Below, in pieces: positions 1-15,200 of a DNA stretch of 64,000 bases. Positions within the stretch are counted from its first letter, which is position 1. Each line of letters begins with the position of its first letter. Below the pieces are notes generated by a model. That model was given only the letters and a program-made list of their open reading frames with translations, did not search any database and was not told where the DNA came from. The DNA comes from Patiria pectinifera (lineage: Eukaryota; Echinodermata; Asteroidea; Valvatida; Asterinidae). The translations under genes and the position numbers were made by a program. Location of the stretch: the NCBI GenBank assembly GCA_029964075.1, contig CM057147.1:20543513-20607512 (forward strand), in the 5' to 3' direction.

Positions 1-143
1 GTTATTAACATGATATTTAAAACAGACTATAGGGGCCTGGTCACAGATAATAGCCCTCGCCTCATCGACTTGAGCCGTTATCGGCGACCGCGCCACTTAT
101 CGGTTTAATTAACCACACGTTGATTGTATCCACTTATTTGCAG

Positions 144-260
144 AGTTTGTCGACCCATGTGACAGTGTGTACTGCCAAAATGGAGGTTATTGCTACAGTT
201 CTTATGGTGTGGCGGAATGCAGTTGTCTCAGTCAATGGACCGGCGAACGCTGTGAAACAG
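144..260 (+). CDS. Gene A EGF exon 1 (first in window)
   Basis: The acceptor is cag at 141-143 and the donor gt at 261. The exon holds one EGF domain starting VDPC, with the block CQNGGYC and ending WTGERCETG; six cysteines. Phase 1-1. Upstream bases 1-143 are intron. Confidence 0.85.
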
Positions 261-3200
261 GTACATTGAACCAAAAGTGTTAAACTACCCCCTCAATGGT
301 CGCATTGGGAGAGTCAGGGGAGACCACTGGAAGAGACCTTTGCCAATGGCGCCTGACTATCACGCAAATGAAATAACATGTGTGTACTTCGCGCAATACC
401 AGTATATGCACGCGGCATGACGTACCAATTACTGGGACTTCAGAAAGTGATCACAAACAGCCGTCTACTGTTTTTGTACAAAGTTTGTAATGTTTAGTGT
501 AAGTTTCATCCAGAACGTAAAATATCTGACCAACTGTAATTGATTCCATTCTAATAAAAACATCAAAACTTACCTTTGAATTATGCTAGAAATATTACTT
601 TAATATCAGTTGTTAAAGTGATATAATATGGTTTGTGAAAAGATGAAACATGTTTGATTCTGTAGACACTTGAACAGGGTATACCTACAACCTGGCGCAA
701 GTTCGGGCGAGGGACGTACACTACACGACTGGTGATTAATATGTGGCGCAACTGACATGCGTGCACTAATTTCAACAAGCAACAATTAAAATTCTTGGTC
801 CTGGGTCCTTGCTGAGCATTATGAAGGGCAGCTAGGGCTGTTGGTAACGGACGCTGCAACCAATTTAATTAGGCTGATCACATAGAGTCGATAAGAAAAG
901 TCTGACCATCGTTTGACTGACCAGTGCCAGATCACACCACAGACCTTTACTTTCACCAACCTCTTTCCCCTGTCCATGGGCGTCAATCAGTGGAGGACAG
1001 GGGTGACATGTCCCATCCACTTATTAAATCGGGAGGGGGGGGGGCGGAATGACATCATATCGTTTGTGCCCTCCCACTTTTTTTGTCCCCGAATAAAAAC
1101 TGTTGCCTGATTTAATTCTGTAACTCAGAACAGCTGATTCAAATATTCGAAAAATGATGTTTAAATGATGATCTTTTGCTCAAAAAAATGTGGATAAAGT
1201 GGTCAGAAATTGCTTCAAATCACACCACAGAGCATCTAGAATTCGACATTTGTCTGGGCCCTTGGGCCCCAAGCCACACAAGCCCCACAAGCCTTTGTGA
1301 GCTCCGCACTCACATTAGTCCTGATCAAGGTATGTGCCGCCCCTTTTGAAAAGCGATTGAACCCTTGCCCCTGTCAAGTCCACAATGCTTAATAACTGCC
1401 AATTTGATGTCCATAGTTGATATTTTCTTGCATTTGGCATATTCTTGCAGAGGTTGTGGACCCGTGTCTAACCTTTAACTGCACAAATGGCGGCTACTGC
1501 CAGAGTAGCTACTACGGCGGCGCTTATTGTCAATGCTTCCCTGGATATACTGGTCTGCATTGTGAGATAATACTGGGTGAGTAAGATTTAAAAGTCTAAA
1601 CTGCATGGATTTATGCCATTTGCACCTGCACAGCACTGTATCACAGTGTATTTTTTATCATAGGAATCGATACCATGCCATGAATCCTGTTAAATCAGGT
1701 ATAAAGCCTAAGGCCCCCTTTACACAGGGCTTTGGCCAACCTATGCGGGACCAAACAAATGGCCAGGACGCTCAATGGTCGCCTTCACCCACAAAATCCT
1801 GTTTCTATGTAACTGCTTCAGCGATCTAGCTTGCATGCCTCCCTTGAACCACCAAAACTGCAATTTTCGGGCATTATGTCGAGCTACAAGCGACCTGTGC
1901 ATCCATTAAGCCACTTGCCTGCCTCCCCTGTGCTTCCCCTGTGCAACCTATGGCAACCAACGTGATTATAGGCAACATAGGCGACCCCCAAGCAATATTT
2001 GGGCAACCATTGACCCTCCTCTGTGCCTCCTCTCTACCATCATCGGCGACCAACGGCAACTAACGGCGATCACTGGTCGACCATTCAGCCATGCTTCTGC
2101 CTCCTAGGCGACCCTTGAGGCACAAGGGAGGCAGAAGCATCGCCCAGATTGACGGTAAAATTTGCAACAGAACGGATCTATTACGTGGCGACCATTGGCC
2201 GACCATTGTGCATCCATTCTGCAACCATGGCAATGCTTGTGCCTCCCTTCTACCTCAGTTGAGCCATCTTTGAGCAACCAACCTCCTCGGCGACCTTTGT
2301 GCGACTGTTTTGAACATGTTCAAAAATTTACGGCGACCATGGCATCCACGGCGATGTCTGAACATCCTGTGTACAACCTTTGAACGACCTAGGCAACCAT
2401 TCGGCCTCCTTTGAGCCTCCAACGGCGATCTGGCCAGTTTTATGGTCGCACAAGGGAGGCCCAAAGGTCACAGCCCTGTGTAAAGGGGGTCTTAGATATT
2501 ATGCAGGTGTTCCCCAAAGCCTGTACTAGGATTTCAATCCTCTCATATCTCAATCCCCTTGAAGCCTCGTTCGCTACGCAAGGGAGGCGGCTTTGCCGCC
2601 TATCGTCCGCTTCACGGTCGAGTGCAATGGAAATCCTGAACAATGAAAATCCTGATGGGAATCAACATCCACACGTGCACCCACGTTTGTTTATGAGCCT
2701 CACTTGTGTACATCGAGGCTTTTCTTTGTTCCTCTTCCCCTTTCCTCTGTTTCTACTTCAACTTTTTCGCAACAAATCTCATTGGTTTTGTTCACGTTTT
2801 CTAATCGAGGTCGTCCTCGATTTGGTTCCTGTCCTCGATTCACCGATGATGTTGCACGTGTGTGTCCTCGATTTACACCACAAACAAACGTAGTGTGCAT
2901 ACACACATACTGGAATTTGTATCCTGTAGACATTTCTTTGTTCTCGTTTACTACAGTTTTTGATTTTGAAAGTGTAGTTTAAAAATGCTCTTATTTTAAC
3001 AAGAATTAATTTCCTTGGCTGAAATTTGGACTTAATAACCCTTTTCTAAAACTCTTCCATTTGTGACAGATACGTAGCTTGGAAATTCCTAGTTTTTGAG
3101 TAAAATCTATAGAGCTATTTCGTGAAAACCTTGTGGAGAGGTTGATTCTCGACCGAACTACGTCATCATGAAACTTCCTGGTCCCAGCTCCCTGTGATTG

Positions 3201-6200
3201 ATAATGCACACAGCTATTGGTAACCAGTGATGGAACCGTTCCCTGTGGTCCAGTTCCAAATGATTGACCAAAGAGCAGTCTACCCATCCTGCGCTTGAGT
3301 GAAATAATATTTGTTTAACCATTTACTCGAATTTGTTCAATTTTATGTAAGGACTAATGGCACAATAGCACTGGAGCACATCGGCCTGCCTTACATACCT
3401 ACTGTGGACATTCCTTTGTTTTTATGTAGTTAAAAAAAACGGGGAAAAAAAAGGCGTTTTACTCATGCTGTGAACACTCTTTCAAACCCAATTTTATTAT
3501 TAAGATTTCCTTGTGTGTTCCTCTTCATTTTGGTTTTCTGAGAGGAGGAAACCTTGTGTGGACCTGGCTTGTTTCACAGAAGGTCCACACAGCCGGCATC
3601 GTGTGGACCTGTTTTAAGTCCACACAAAAGGCCTTTTCACACTAGAAAATCCATCCCCGGGGTGAAATCACCCCGGGGCCGCCCGGGAGGCATCCCCGGT
3701 GACTGTTCATTTTGCACCCTCGAGTTTAACCCTGTACCATTTCAGACTCGCTTTGCGCAAACCGTGTTTATCTCACCCCCAGGGCAAGTTCGCCCCAGGG
3801 ATTTAATTTGTACGGCTGTTTCTCACTCGAGTTTTCAATGTTTCTGAACATTACAATGCAGAGTCCACATGTGGTTGTTGTTATTAGAAAGGCCGTCGTT
3901 TCCAAGTCTTAAAAAAAAGTGAAGGTTAGTTGATCGCGTTCAGAGCATATAGGCTGGTGCGGACATCCGGAAATTGTTCACATTGGCTTAAGCTCCATCT
4001 TCTTGAAACTTGATGGTTCTTGAGTCTGGCGTGCTGAATGGTAAAACTTAGTAACCGATGAAAACTGAGGTACAGACGAATAGATGTTTTCACCGGTTGA
4101 TCTCCCCCCCCCCCCAATTAAGAATATTTTGGGTGGCTTTTTAATTGGAGTGGGGATGGGGGATGTTTTGACGAAAAGGAGAAGTGTTTTGTTTTGATGT
4201 TTCATTGTTGAATTGTTGGATTATTATTTGTGGCTGGACAGAGGATAATTGCACTCCCGATTACTGCGAACATGGGGGAACCTGCATTGATATTGGCTTT
4301 GCTTTCTGCTACTGCACTGAAGACTGGACAGGACTGAAATGTGAAATTGGTGAGTCTTGCGGTACATACCCACCGTGGTTTGCTTGGTTGTCGTTTGTTT
4401 GCTCTTTGGGGTTTTTTTGCCTTCTGTTTTATTATAGCCAGTCTGGACTTAGGAATTAAGACAAGAAAGGGTTTTAAAGAAATGCCTTCAAAATAGCTAG
4501 TCCACATATTGGACAGAGTTATGAGCAATTTTCCAAGAGAGGTCAAATTGACCATGGGACCAAGTTTTCAATTTTAGGCATTGGGACAAAGGTAGACTAA
4601 TGCAGGGTGAGTCAAAAAAAGCGGAACCCAAACCCCCAAAAATATACACGTATTTCATATTTAAAAAAAAATAGATAGCACCAAAAATAATAATGACTGG
4701 ACATCCAATTTCAGAAACTACTTTTAGATGAAAAAAAAAATGAAATTGCTCAATCCGTTCAAAGAATATCACCATTTACAGTGACCCTTAAACTTGTTTT
4801 GTCCAAACAGAAGCAATTTATTGTGTATTCTGAATGTTTGGAGCAGCAAAGAAAATGACACAGAAAAGTAAAACTTGTTTCAACAACTGTCAACAACTGT
4901 AGTACCCACTATCTTTATTAACAACCCTGCTTATGCAAACAATATGATTTATAAAAATCCACGTTTTTTAAAAGACGGGCCTTCAAAAGGACTGTGTTGA
5001 ATATTGTAACTTTTAAACAGGTTTTATCGCTGGCGATGTTTGAAAACAATTGTGACGATGATTCTTGAAATCAAATTTTTGGATGAAATCTTGAGGTTTT
5101 AGGGTCATTGTGTTTTAATGGTGATATTCTTTGAACAGATTGAGCAATTTCAGTAATTTTTTTTTCACCTGAAAGGAGCTTGTGAAAAGGGCATTTCAGT
5201 CATTTTTTTTTATGGTGCTACATATTTTTTACTACTGTATAATAAGCCTGTTCGGTATTTCAACTGCACAGTGACATGGGTCACGGGTGATTTGGGATGA
5301 TCGAACATTTCAAAGGTGCATGAACGCGGGCGCACGGCGCTTGCGTGTAAATTACCAGCAGAATGGGTATGCGCGTAACATCGCATAACATCACGTCGGC
5401 GCATCGCATAACATCACGTCAGTGATGTTATCCCGAATGACCTCGGGTCATTGAAATACCACACTGCGTTTTTTGTCTTTTCTTATTTAAAAATAAAACA
5501 TACCTGCCTCTATTTATTGAGATATGATTCTCTAAAACCTCTGTAATATATTTTTTTTCCTGTCACTTCATTTTTTTCTTCTTCAGAAAGTCCCTGTGCC
5601 TCCTCTCCGTGTCAAAATGGTGGATTATGTCTACCTGGCTATATATCCTTTGATGACTTTCAGTGCCTCTGTACACAAGGCTACGTTGGCCCAACTTGTG
5701 AGGACGGTGAGTGGTTATGACAAGTATGTCAGCATACCTAGACAGGGCATCACAGTGTAAGGTAGAGGTGTTGCCATGGGTGGGGTTGTAGAGAGGATGA
5801 CACTGGACGATAAAAACTGTCTCGAAAACATTTGTGATGTGATCAAGCTACATGAGTCATTTGTCGACCCTGGTCAAAAATTTTTTTATTACAGATTTGA
5901 CAAGAGCACAATCTCAACATTACTGCTGTGAAAATTGCATGCTGATACCATCTTTAGATCAAAAATTACTGAAGTTGGAACACCAAGAGATGTGATGAAG
6001 TGATGTGATGAAGTGGCCCCTATTTTGGCCTGTATCTCCAAATAAAAATTCCCGACAAATGACTCATTTAGCTTGATCGCATCACACTTGAAGAAGTTGA
6101 ATTTTTCTGTGATTTGGGCCAACCCACACTTTAATTAAAAAAAACAAAAAAACAGTGATGCTTTTATATTTTCCACCCAAACTTTGCTGATTGAAATTTG

Positions 6201-9200
6201 AATAAGCTTCATTGTCTGCCATTTGTACATCCAGACTTGAATCCAAAGTCCAGAAATATGGCTCATATGTTCTAAGAGTCTTCCACTGTCGATGATTTTC
6301 CTCTGCTTGCATGAACACGCAGGAAACATTTTGCTGCATCCTTTGCCATATTAATAAACACCATGTGGCACCAATGCATTAAAATCACAAATAGTTTTGA
6401 CTGATAACGCCAACAGCGCCCTCTCAAAAACTCCAACTCAAAAACTGAATCTAGAGAAACTAAAATCTTTGCTTTTTAAAATATTCAGTATTTGTTATTA
6501 AATCATAGGCGATTCAGCTATAAGTATAAGCAATTTAAGTTTTATTAATAATAATATTTAAATTGCTTATAGTTGAATTGCTTATGAGTTAATTGTTAAA
6601 ATAAAACAGTTGAGTTACATATTCCAGGAAAAAAAATTCTCTTATTTTATATTTTGGACAGAGGTGAATTATAAAACACATATGGACTGGCATAATTCAG
6701 TCACCAAGTGCACGTCTATATGCCCCCCCCCCCCCAGGCCTGTGAGTGACCAGAAGAGGGTCCTATTTCTCTTGGCCTCAGGAAACAGGACCCTCTTCTG
6801 GTCACTCACAGGCCTTCGGGGAGCATAGACGTGCACTAGTGACCTCATTGCCAGTCTATATGTGCACAATAGTCCCCTGGACTATTCCAACCTTTGTGGA
6901 CTATACAGCCTCTAAAAAAAATTTAAAAAAAATTTAAAAAAAAAATCACCAAATGTTGGGACCATTGTTTTAGGGAAGTTCTGCACTTTCAAAATCAAGG
7001 ATATGAAAGCTCAATTTATTAGCTTTTTTTTAGTACGAGAATCATTCAAATCACTTATGTACTTTTCAAGTTACTGGATTTTAAACAGAACCGCCGTTTA
7101 AAGGTTCTGTCCACGGATCACCAAAAAATTTCAGTGTTCTTTCAGCAAAAGGAAAGGAAATCACATAGGGATGTGTGTGAATTGTTTCGTTTTGTTGAAA
7201 GAACGTACACCTGTTTTTGTGATCCGTGGACAGAACCTTGAAAAGGTGGTTGTGTTTAAAATTCCGTAACTTGAAAAGTACATAAGTGGTTTGCATGATT
7301 CTTGTACAAAAAGAAAGCTTATGAATTGGGCTTTCATATCCTAGATTTTGAAAGTGCTGCAGAACTTCAATAAAACAATTGTCCTGACATTTGGGTTTCG
7401 TTTTTTTAAAACTCACCCTGTAGTGCCGAGCCTGTGTATGGTTACCAATAGCATTTTCTCTGGTTTCGTACTTTATTGGCTTTTTTTCTTCCATTGTAGA
7501 ACACCCTTGCACCTCAAGTCCCTGTCAAAATGGTGGCACCTGTATTCCTGGCTATTACCACGAGACCGACTTTGAGTGCCATTGCCTTCACCCGTATGGT
7601 GGGGCAAGGTGTGAGATACGTAAGTAATTGAAAAATCAATAAACCTTTCAAATTTTAAAATGTTAAATTGTTACTATTTATTTCTGGTAATGAAACCAAG
7701 GATTCCTCAACAGCGCCCTAGGCACTGTAGCTCACAAGCCTGACAAAACCTGTAGAGAGAAGACAATGAGAAGAAATGACAGTTTTAGAGGTGGGAGGAA
7801 AACCCCAGAAAAATGTTTTTGGGAAAACCCTCAAAGTCAGGTAGGGACTGAAAATCCACTCAACATGTCGGCCCAGGCGGGATTCAAACCCGAGTCACAT
7901 CGGTGGAAGGCGATGATACCGCTACTTCAACCTGACTCCCCATTTTGGGGATTTTGGTAGGCAAGCCATGAGCACCAAGTCCATTAAAGTCCACCTATCC
8001 GCTCCGTTCACAAGTACCCCCTCACCGGCAAAGAAAGTATAGTTGGGGGTGACCGACAGGTGCCATCTAGGGCTTGCCTGACTGCAATTTTGCCGAGAAT
8101 TTGGCCACTGCGTGTGCATAGCACAAATCCCCTGGCGTCACACAGAAGGAATGATGCGTGTCAACCAGCAAAATGTCCCGCCCATGGGACGTCGTGGCTA
8201 TGTAAAAGGGCGCCCTTTTTTGTTGGTGCACGGAGGACATAGTATAACTAGTGGTGGTCTTGTGGTGGATTTCAGCCGATTTAATCCTAAAGCATTATGA
8301 AGCAGGGTCAGTGATGGATTTTGGCGGACTCGGTCCAGTACTTAGTAAAAGACACTAAGGAGATTTTTTTTAAAACCCTTTTGGGTTTTGTTTCGCCAAC
8401 AGACGTCGACTGTCTGGGTGTGACGTGTTTGAATAACGGAACCTGTTATATCAACGTCCAGAGTGAAGCAAAGTGTAACTGTATGACGGGCTATACTGGT
8501 ACCAGCTGCGAGACAGGTACAAACTTAAAAATCATCATTTCTGTTTTTGAGCCTGTTTTGTTTTTTTAGCCATGTTTTTTTTTGTGCAGAGAAATTGCCA
8601 GGGCAGAGTAAGTTTGTCAGAGATCTGGTGCCTGACTTTAGAAGTTAGAGCTACTCAAAATGTCCACATTCCCAAATAATTTAAAATGTTTTTTTTTTTT
8701 CAGTTTTCAAAATTTTGAACGGCTATAAAATGTCTTGGTTCTGATACAGTTGCCAGTATTTTCAATATTTGTTTTTCAAAAAATATTTTTCCATACTTCT
8801 TTTTTTTTTTTTTGAATGTTTCCTATTTGCCTGCTTCTCCTCAAGTAGACATAACTACTTTCTGTTTTTGTTCTGATTTTTCTTTTCTTTGTTATCTTGA
8901 CAGATATAATTTGTGACGTTGTGTATTGCCATAATGGTGGAACTTGCGTAGGGCACGGCCAAGACCGTGGCAGGTGCATTTGCCCACAAGGTTACACCGG
9001 TCGATTCTGCGGGACAGGTATATATTGGCTCTAATAAACCGCCTGAGGACTTCAGTAAATCACAGATTTAGTGGTCATTCTGTTTTGGCACATCGACAGA
9101 CTAGAGAATCATCATTTATTAGAGGGTGCAGGCCATAATATTGAATTGAAGCAGCTGTTCTGTACAGCAAAACCACTGGAACTGGAAGTCTTTTCATGCT

Positions 9201-12200
9201 TCTGGTGTACAAGATGGGCCGGCTTTAGCCCATTCATTGGCCGTATGGGGTCATCCTATGTGATAGCACTGCCCGAGTAACAGTCAGTTTACCAGCCGGT
9301 GATATAGGTACAAAGAGAACCATGGGCTCGCCCTTCCTGGGAACAGCGAAATGGAAAAGGTTTCCTCCATTTTTTAATTTTTTTTTTACTGGTAAGTGGT
9401 TGCACTTATCTTTGATCCATCTACTTGTTGATACAATAATAGAACAGGTTTTGGTGTACCAAGAAAATGACCCAAAAAAATTAACTACGGGGGAACCCCA
9501 CCAATGTGACTGTAACTTAAACATAGAGTATATCATTTGCAGCTATCCAAATATGAACTGATGAAATTATTGTTGAAAAGCCTTCTTGGTTTAAAGATAG
9601 TAATGATAACCAGGCTCCCTGTGAAATTATTCTTTCTGGCATGCTGTCATTTTGAAGAAAACAACAAAAGAAGGTCATTTCCAAAGATGCGTTTGAAGAC
9701 GCATTTTAGGAAATTTCCGCAAAGCCATGAGTGGGAGCACATGCAAGCATTGATACGACGCAAAAGCGGCGCACACATCGGTTCAGTGCTTGCACATCGC
9801 GTAGCTGCAATAAGAACGTGTCCCGGACACTGATTTTGGGCGCAATTCAAAACATGACTCGCCAACTCTAGAATTGAAATCGAGATCCTAGAATATTTTC
9901 TTGGAATATGCAGCATTTACAGGGCTGAAACTTCATCAGGATAGTTTTTTAATCATTCGTCTTTAGATTTTGAGCACTTTTGTTGCTTCCAACAAAAAAA
10001 ATGCACGAATGACAAGTTTTGCATAATGCAAGAGAACAAAAAATACCAAGTTTTGTACATCACGCCTTATCTTACACATTCGTCGATGTTGCAGTCGCCT
10101 GGTCTCCCATTCCTCAATTTAGTGCCGATTGAAAAGCGTATAAAACGTCTTCTCAAATTTTAAGCCTTCCCCAAAAATCTGATTTGCCGTTCCTCAGATC
10201 TTGTGTGCGTTGATGGTGCATGTCTGAATGGTGCGACTTGCAACAACATTGGATCTGGACAATACCAGTGCCAATGTGCGCCGTATTTCAGCGGTCGAAA
10301 ATGTGAAGTTGGTAAGTTAATTGACTGCCCAGTCCCTCGCAAATGCCCCTCCCCTTTTTCCCTGTTCGGGGCCAGTTGATGAAGCGCCCTATTACATGGT
10401 TGGAAATTGAGGAATTTCACGTGACGTCATACGTCAGTGGTCACCTGCATGCCCACCAAATTGAACGTCTACGGTCGCAGGCCGGTAAATAAACTGCCGT
10501 AGACCCCATGATAAAAACACCCACTTCTAAAATTCAGGATAAATACTCACAAGTCTCCAAGGCGTTTGAGACACGTATCATATTAAAACTTATTTTGCCA
10601 TCTATTTTCTGTTCAAATTTCTGGGGGTTTGACGTTGGGGAGAACAAAGTTTCATGTATGTTCATTGTACCATTCTGAAGAAAAGTGCTAGAAAAGAACA
10701 CACGCTAAAAACACTCTGACCCTATTTCCACGGTTAAACAAATTTATTGAAATTGCGTAATGATGTGAAGCGGTGTAATAACAAATAAAAACCTAGTCAT
10801 GGTGACTGACTCACTAAAAAGGACAAAACCAATTCCGTGTGCAGACTGGATTATGAGCCACTTCAATGAAAATGGCATAACTCCTCACCACAGCCACTAA
10901 TTTGACAAATTCAAAATTCCTGTGGAAGACAAGGTTATAACCATTCATACGAAACACTCAGTTTCTTTCTCAATATGCTCTATTTGCCACACAAAAATGG
11001 TGAACTTGGGTCCAGTTCATTCTGACTCACCTCGTAGTTCCCAAAATTTGAATATGTTTATTGTTCGTTTGTTTTTCAAATAAAACAAAAAAAGGAAAAT
11101 TTGTCAGGTGAAAAAAAGTTGTATTTGTTTAAGCATATTCAGACCTGTCCCCCCCCCTATCCCCAACCCCCGCCTCCCTTCTTATTTTTTGTCATCCAAT
11201 TGATCCACAAAATTCTTTGTAATTTCCTGTCTTCTGCCAGATTCCGTCTGTGCCAACAAAAATTGTTTGAACGGTGGAACATGCAATAACATTGGGTATG
11301 GCCGAGCTGTGTGTGAATGCCCTGCAGGCTACTCTGGAACACGATGTGAAAAAGGTTTGTGTTACATGACAATAGACAGTTTGAGTAGTCTTGATCTTGT
11401 ACACTCAAAGTACTTTTTGGGGTGATTCTTCAATAGTTTATTTCTTCCTTTTTTGGATAAGTTGAATGATGCTGTAAATATAGGGAGACCAAGTGCGCCC
11501 TCTGTTGTAATCCAAAAGTTTTGCAAGTGATTTGCATAATGACCTTTGTGCTTCCCGCGCAAAGACGAATGGTAACAAGTTCAGTTGTTTTTTTTCTGTC
11601 GGACTTGAACAGGGAATCCCACTACAAATGTTGGGCATATATTCTCCCTATTTTGTAGTGAGCATGGATCCGGCCCGTGCTCCAAATTTATATCAGTTGG
11701 AAGGGTAGTATTATTGATTCGTCCCTGTGACTACTTTAGTGTATAATGTGATCTTTTTGTGAGAATGTTGTGTTCATTTTGAGGCCGGATAAATCACGAT
11801 CTGTAATCTGCAACGTATGTAGCCAGTCATGTGTTGACATGTGTGACCTATAATATATCGCTGTGCTATTTTATTGTGCCTTACTATATCATGGATTATG
11901 TTGGCATTTTTCCGAATTGTCAATGTCTTTATCCAAGGGCCCTGTAGGCCTATATAGCCACAAACCCTCATATTTTGAACCGCCAACATTGGCCTGGATA
12001 GCTGGTAGAGCACCGGAACGTTAAGCTGAATGTTGCAGGTTCAAACCCCCAGTCAAGTGAAGATAGGACTGGTACCAAATACCCTGTAAAAGTTTTCCAC
12101 CTGAAATGGTATCGTTCAGAAGAAAACAATCGTTGAAAAAAGTGTGCCTGCAGGCACTTTCTTTTTACATGTGCTAGCAACGGAATCCAATTGCAAGACG

Positions 12201-15200
12201 CAAAAAAAAATTGCGCAAATGTTTTCTCTAGTTTCTCAAAATATACACTGGCAACTTCAAGTTGAACAGGTTAACCCTCCTATTCAAAATCAAGCAAGTG
12301 ACTGTTTTCAACAGTTAAGAATTCCAAGCCTACGTTAGAGCAGGATTGACTGGCTGGGACTGTTTAAGTAGCTTGATACAGCTATGCTTTGATTCTGAGT
12401 GAGTGGTAAAACAGCTGTGACTACAACTTGTCTGCTTTGTCTGTTGACCCAGTTTGACTGGTCACAGTGCTTGCTTGACATATGATCTGAATGCTGGTGA
12501 CTAACCTTTGTTAAAAGTATAGCAGGGGAAGTGGAAGTGAATTTTGACTGTCTGTGACTGCTTAGATAGCAGGAGGGTTAATTGTTATACAGCCTACTTA
12601 AGATTTTGAGGAGCTTTGTTGCTTCAAACGGAAAAAAAAAATGCACATGATTCTATGTACCTCTGACCGTACTGGGGCTTGACGGTTTTTGGTGCAGACA
12701 AATTTGCCAGCTTTTAAAACTTGCCTTTCCCAGGGGTTGCGTGGACATTCCAAAAATGCAATTAATATCACCATTGTTTTACATGACAACTGGATTTTGA
12801 TTTTTTTTTTTAGCAATTGGCTGTGCTGCGAATGATATGTGCGGAAGTCACGGGGCATGTAGATTCAATACCAACGGTAAAGCAGTCTGTGCATGTGATA
12901 ACGGCTGGAGCGGAGACTTCTGCAACAAGGAAGGTCAGTCATGGAGGTCATTCCATAGTGGAATCTGGCGACCAGAATTAGAAGCTTTTACTGCGGTGGT
13001 GTCAAGCTCACGCGCATGGTGCATGCGTTTTGAATGACGAGGCGCGCATTTTGGTATTCCTATTGGTCGAAGGAGCCCGGAGTAGTACCTAGCTGAGCGC
13101 GACTCACGCGTGCCTGGTGCCATCGCAGAAAATGGCCGCCGCCGCATTTTGTCCACAGACAATATAATTATTGCACAGGACCAAACCACTAATCTCTATA
13201 TTAAGACTGGATAGCAGATGCCCATACACAAGTCACACAGTTGAATTTGTATTTTGACCAGTTTGCCACCGATCTTCCAGAAATGGCTGCCAATATATGA
13301 ATGTTCTATGCAGGCATAAAGTGCGGGCTGTATCAAGAGTTGACGCGCATTTTGATAACGTACATGCGCGTAATGTAATGTTCTATAACGGACAAGTTTC
13401 CGTTATGATTATATTTTCAAACGTTGCAGAAAGTGAATTGTGGCATTCATGAAGTGAACCATGACGTTTGAAAAACTGTGACCCGCTGATTTATTAAGAA
13501 AATCATCCTCGGGAAAACGCCTTTGTAAATAATACTAGGATCTCAATTTATGGAAACTGAAACATTGCATGACGTAAAAGGGAATTATCGTGCCGAAAGT
13601 TGACCTCTCACTTCCGAAAATCTAAAATACATGTGGACATGTGGAACTCGGAGCACTCGTACAAAGATGAACATTGATGAAATAATTTTGTGGCCGTCAT
13701 TGGGTAAAATCTGTAATAAGAGACTAACATGTCTTTTAGGACACACCCTTTTTAAAATTAACTTGAAGGACTAATTCCCATTTACAAACAAATCTAAAAT
13801 GACCGTAGAACTGTATAGCAAGGCCGACTAAATCTAGAATCCATCGGATGTAGGTAGGTAATTTTTCGCATCGTTATCATATTTGTTCTCACGCAAGTAC
13901 GCAATATGACAACAAACTTGATCGAACAAGGAGCCCTAGATACAAAAATCCGGATTAAAAGGTCGTAAGGAAACTTCACTTTTACCCATCTCTAACAAAT
14001 TTCTTGTCATTTGTTTCTCATGGAATGCCAAGCTGAAATTCCAACATGAATGTCTCTCGTGGGTGATTAAGGGTAGAGATCATTCTAACAAAACTATTAT
14101 TTGTTATCCCACACACGGTCACGAGTGGAACACGAAATAATGTAATGTGTTTGTGTTTGGGCACAGACGCACTCCATTTTCCGTGTTCCACAAGCGCAAG
14201 TGGGAGAATGATTTTATTTTCAAGCAAACTTGACGCACAGTAAAGATTTTTGTGTTAAATTTGGCTCAGTAAGATATTTTTAAAGCTTTGTAAAAGAATG
14301 TCATTTTATGATTCCACTTCTTTTTTATTTTTTCCCCCAGATAACAAGATTGATCCAAGTAAGTACTTTCAATAAAAAAAAACACTTTTCAAGTCGATGT
14401 TCAATGCCATATGTATTTCACGAGAAATGTATATAGAGATTATCATTCCATTAAACTGTGAATTGCAAAGATATGTCGTTGCACAAAGTGTGCAATTTAC
14501 TTTTGCGATCTTTTACGAAGGCCCTTTTTGACAATTTCGCGTGAAAGTCTGCAATAATGTGCTGCCCTGAAAAGCGCCACCTATTGTCCAATATTGCTAG
14601 GATTCTGCTAAGGTTGTACTACAAATATGTACGCTTTATTCGTAGGAGAACCTTGGTCATCCGTGGCCTTACTGCAGACAACCGTGGCGTTACCGTCATT
14701 TTTCTTAGTAATAATAACCTTGATATCCTACAACAGTATGTCCATATTTTTGACAAACCGTGGTGTATTCATAGAGAAACCTAAGGACAGTCGTGGCTAT
14801 CCATCCTGAAACCGTAGAAGTGCATTCTTAGAAAGTTGATTTCTCCACGAATCTTGACTGTTCATCGTGATGGATTGATTCTTGGTAAACCATGAATGTG
14901 TGACTGGGGCTTTAGTCTCAAGTCACAGCTATTGAGTGAGACCATAGACATATAATAAAACCTAGACACGACGATGTAGTATTCATAGCCATTCATTTTG
15001 TATCCTAGGCATTTCATCACATGCAAGATCACTTGTGTTATTCTGTTCTACTAGGCGCTCCATAGATAAGGTCGCTGGAAAGGTCAAATAAAGCATGCTT
15101 GCATTGCACCACAATCGTACATTTGTCTATCTTGGTCAGTCCAACTAAACCTCCAAGTTATACACTTGAAATATCACAGACATTTGCTATTGCGCCTGTG

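Noticed and set aside
2411-2893. 160-codon plus-strand frame
   Set aside because: It starts within a transposable element and runs into repeat; no domain features.
7081-7512. 143-codon minus-strand frame
   Set aside because: It lies mostly within a palindromic MITE and overlaps an EGF exon on the other strand.
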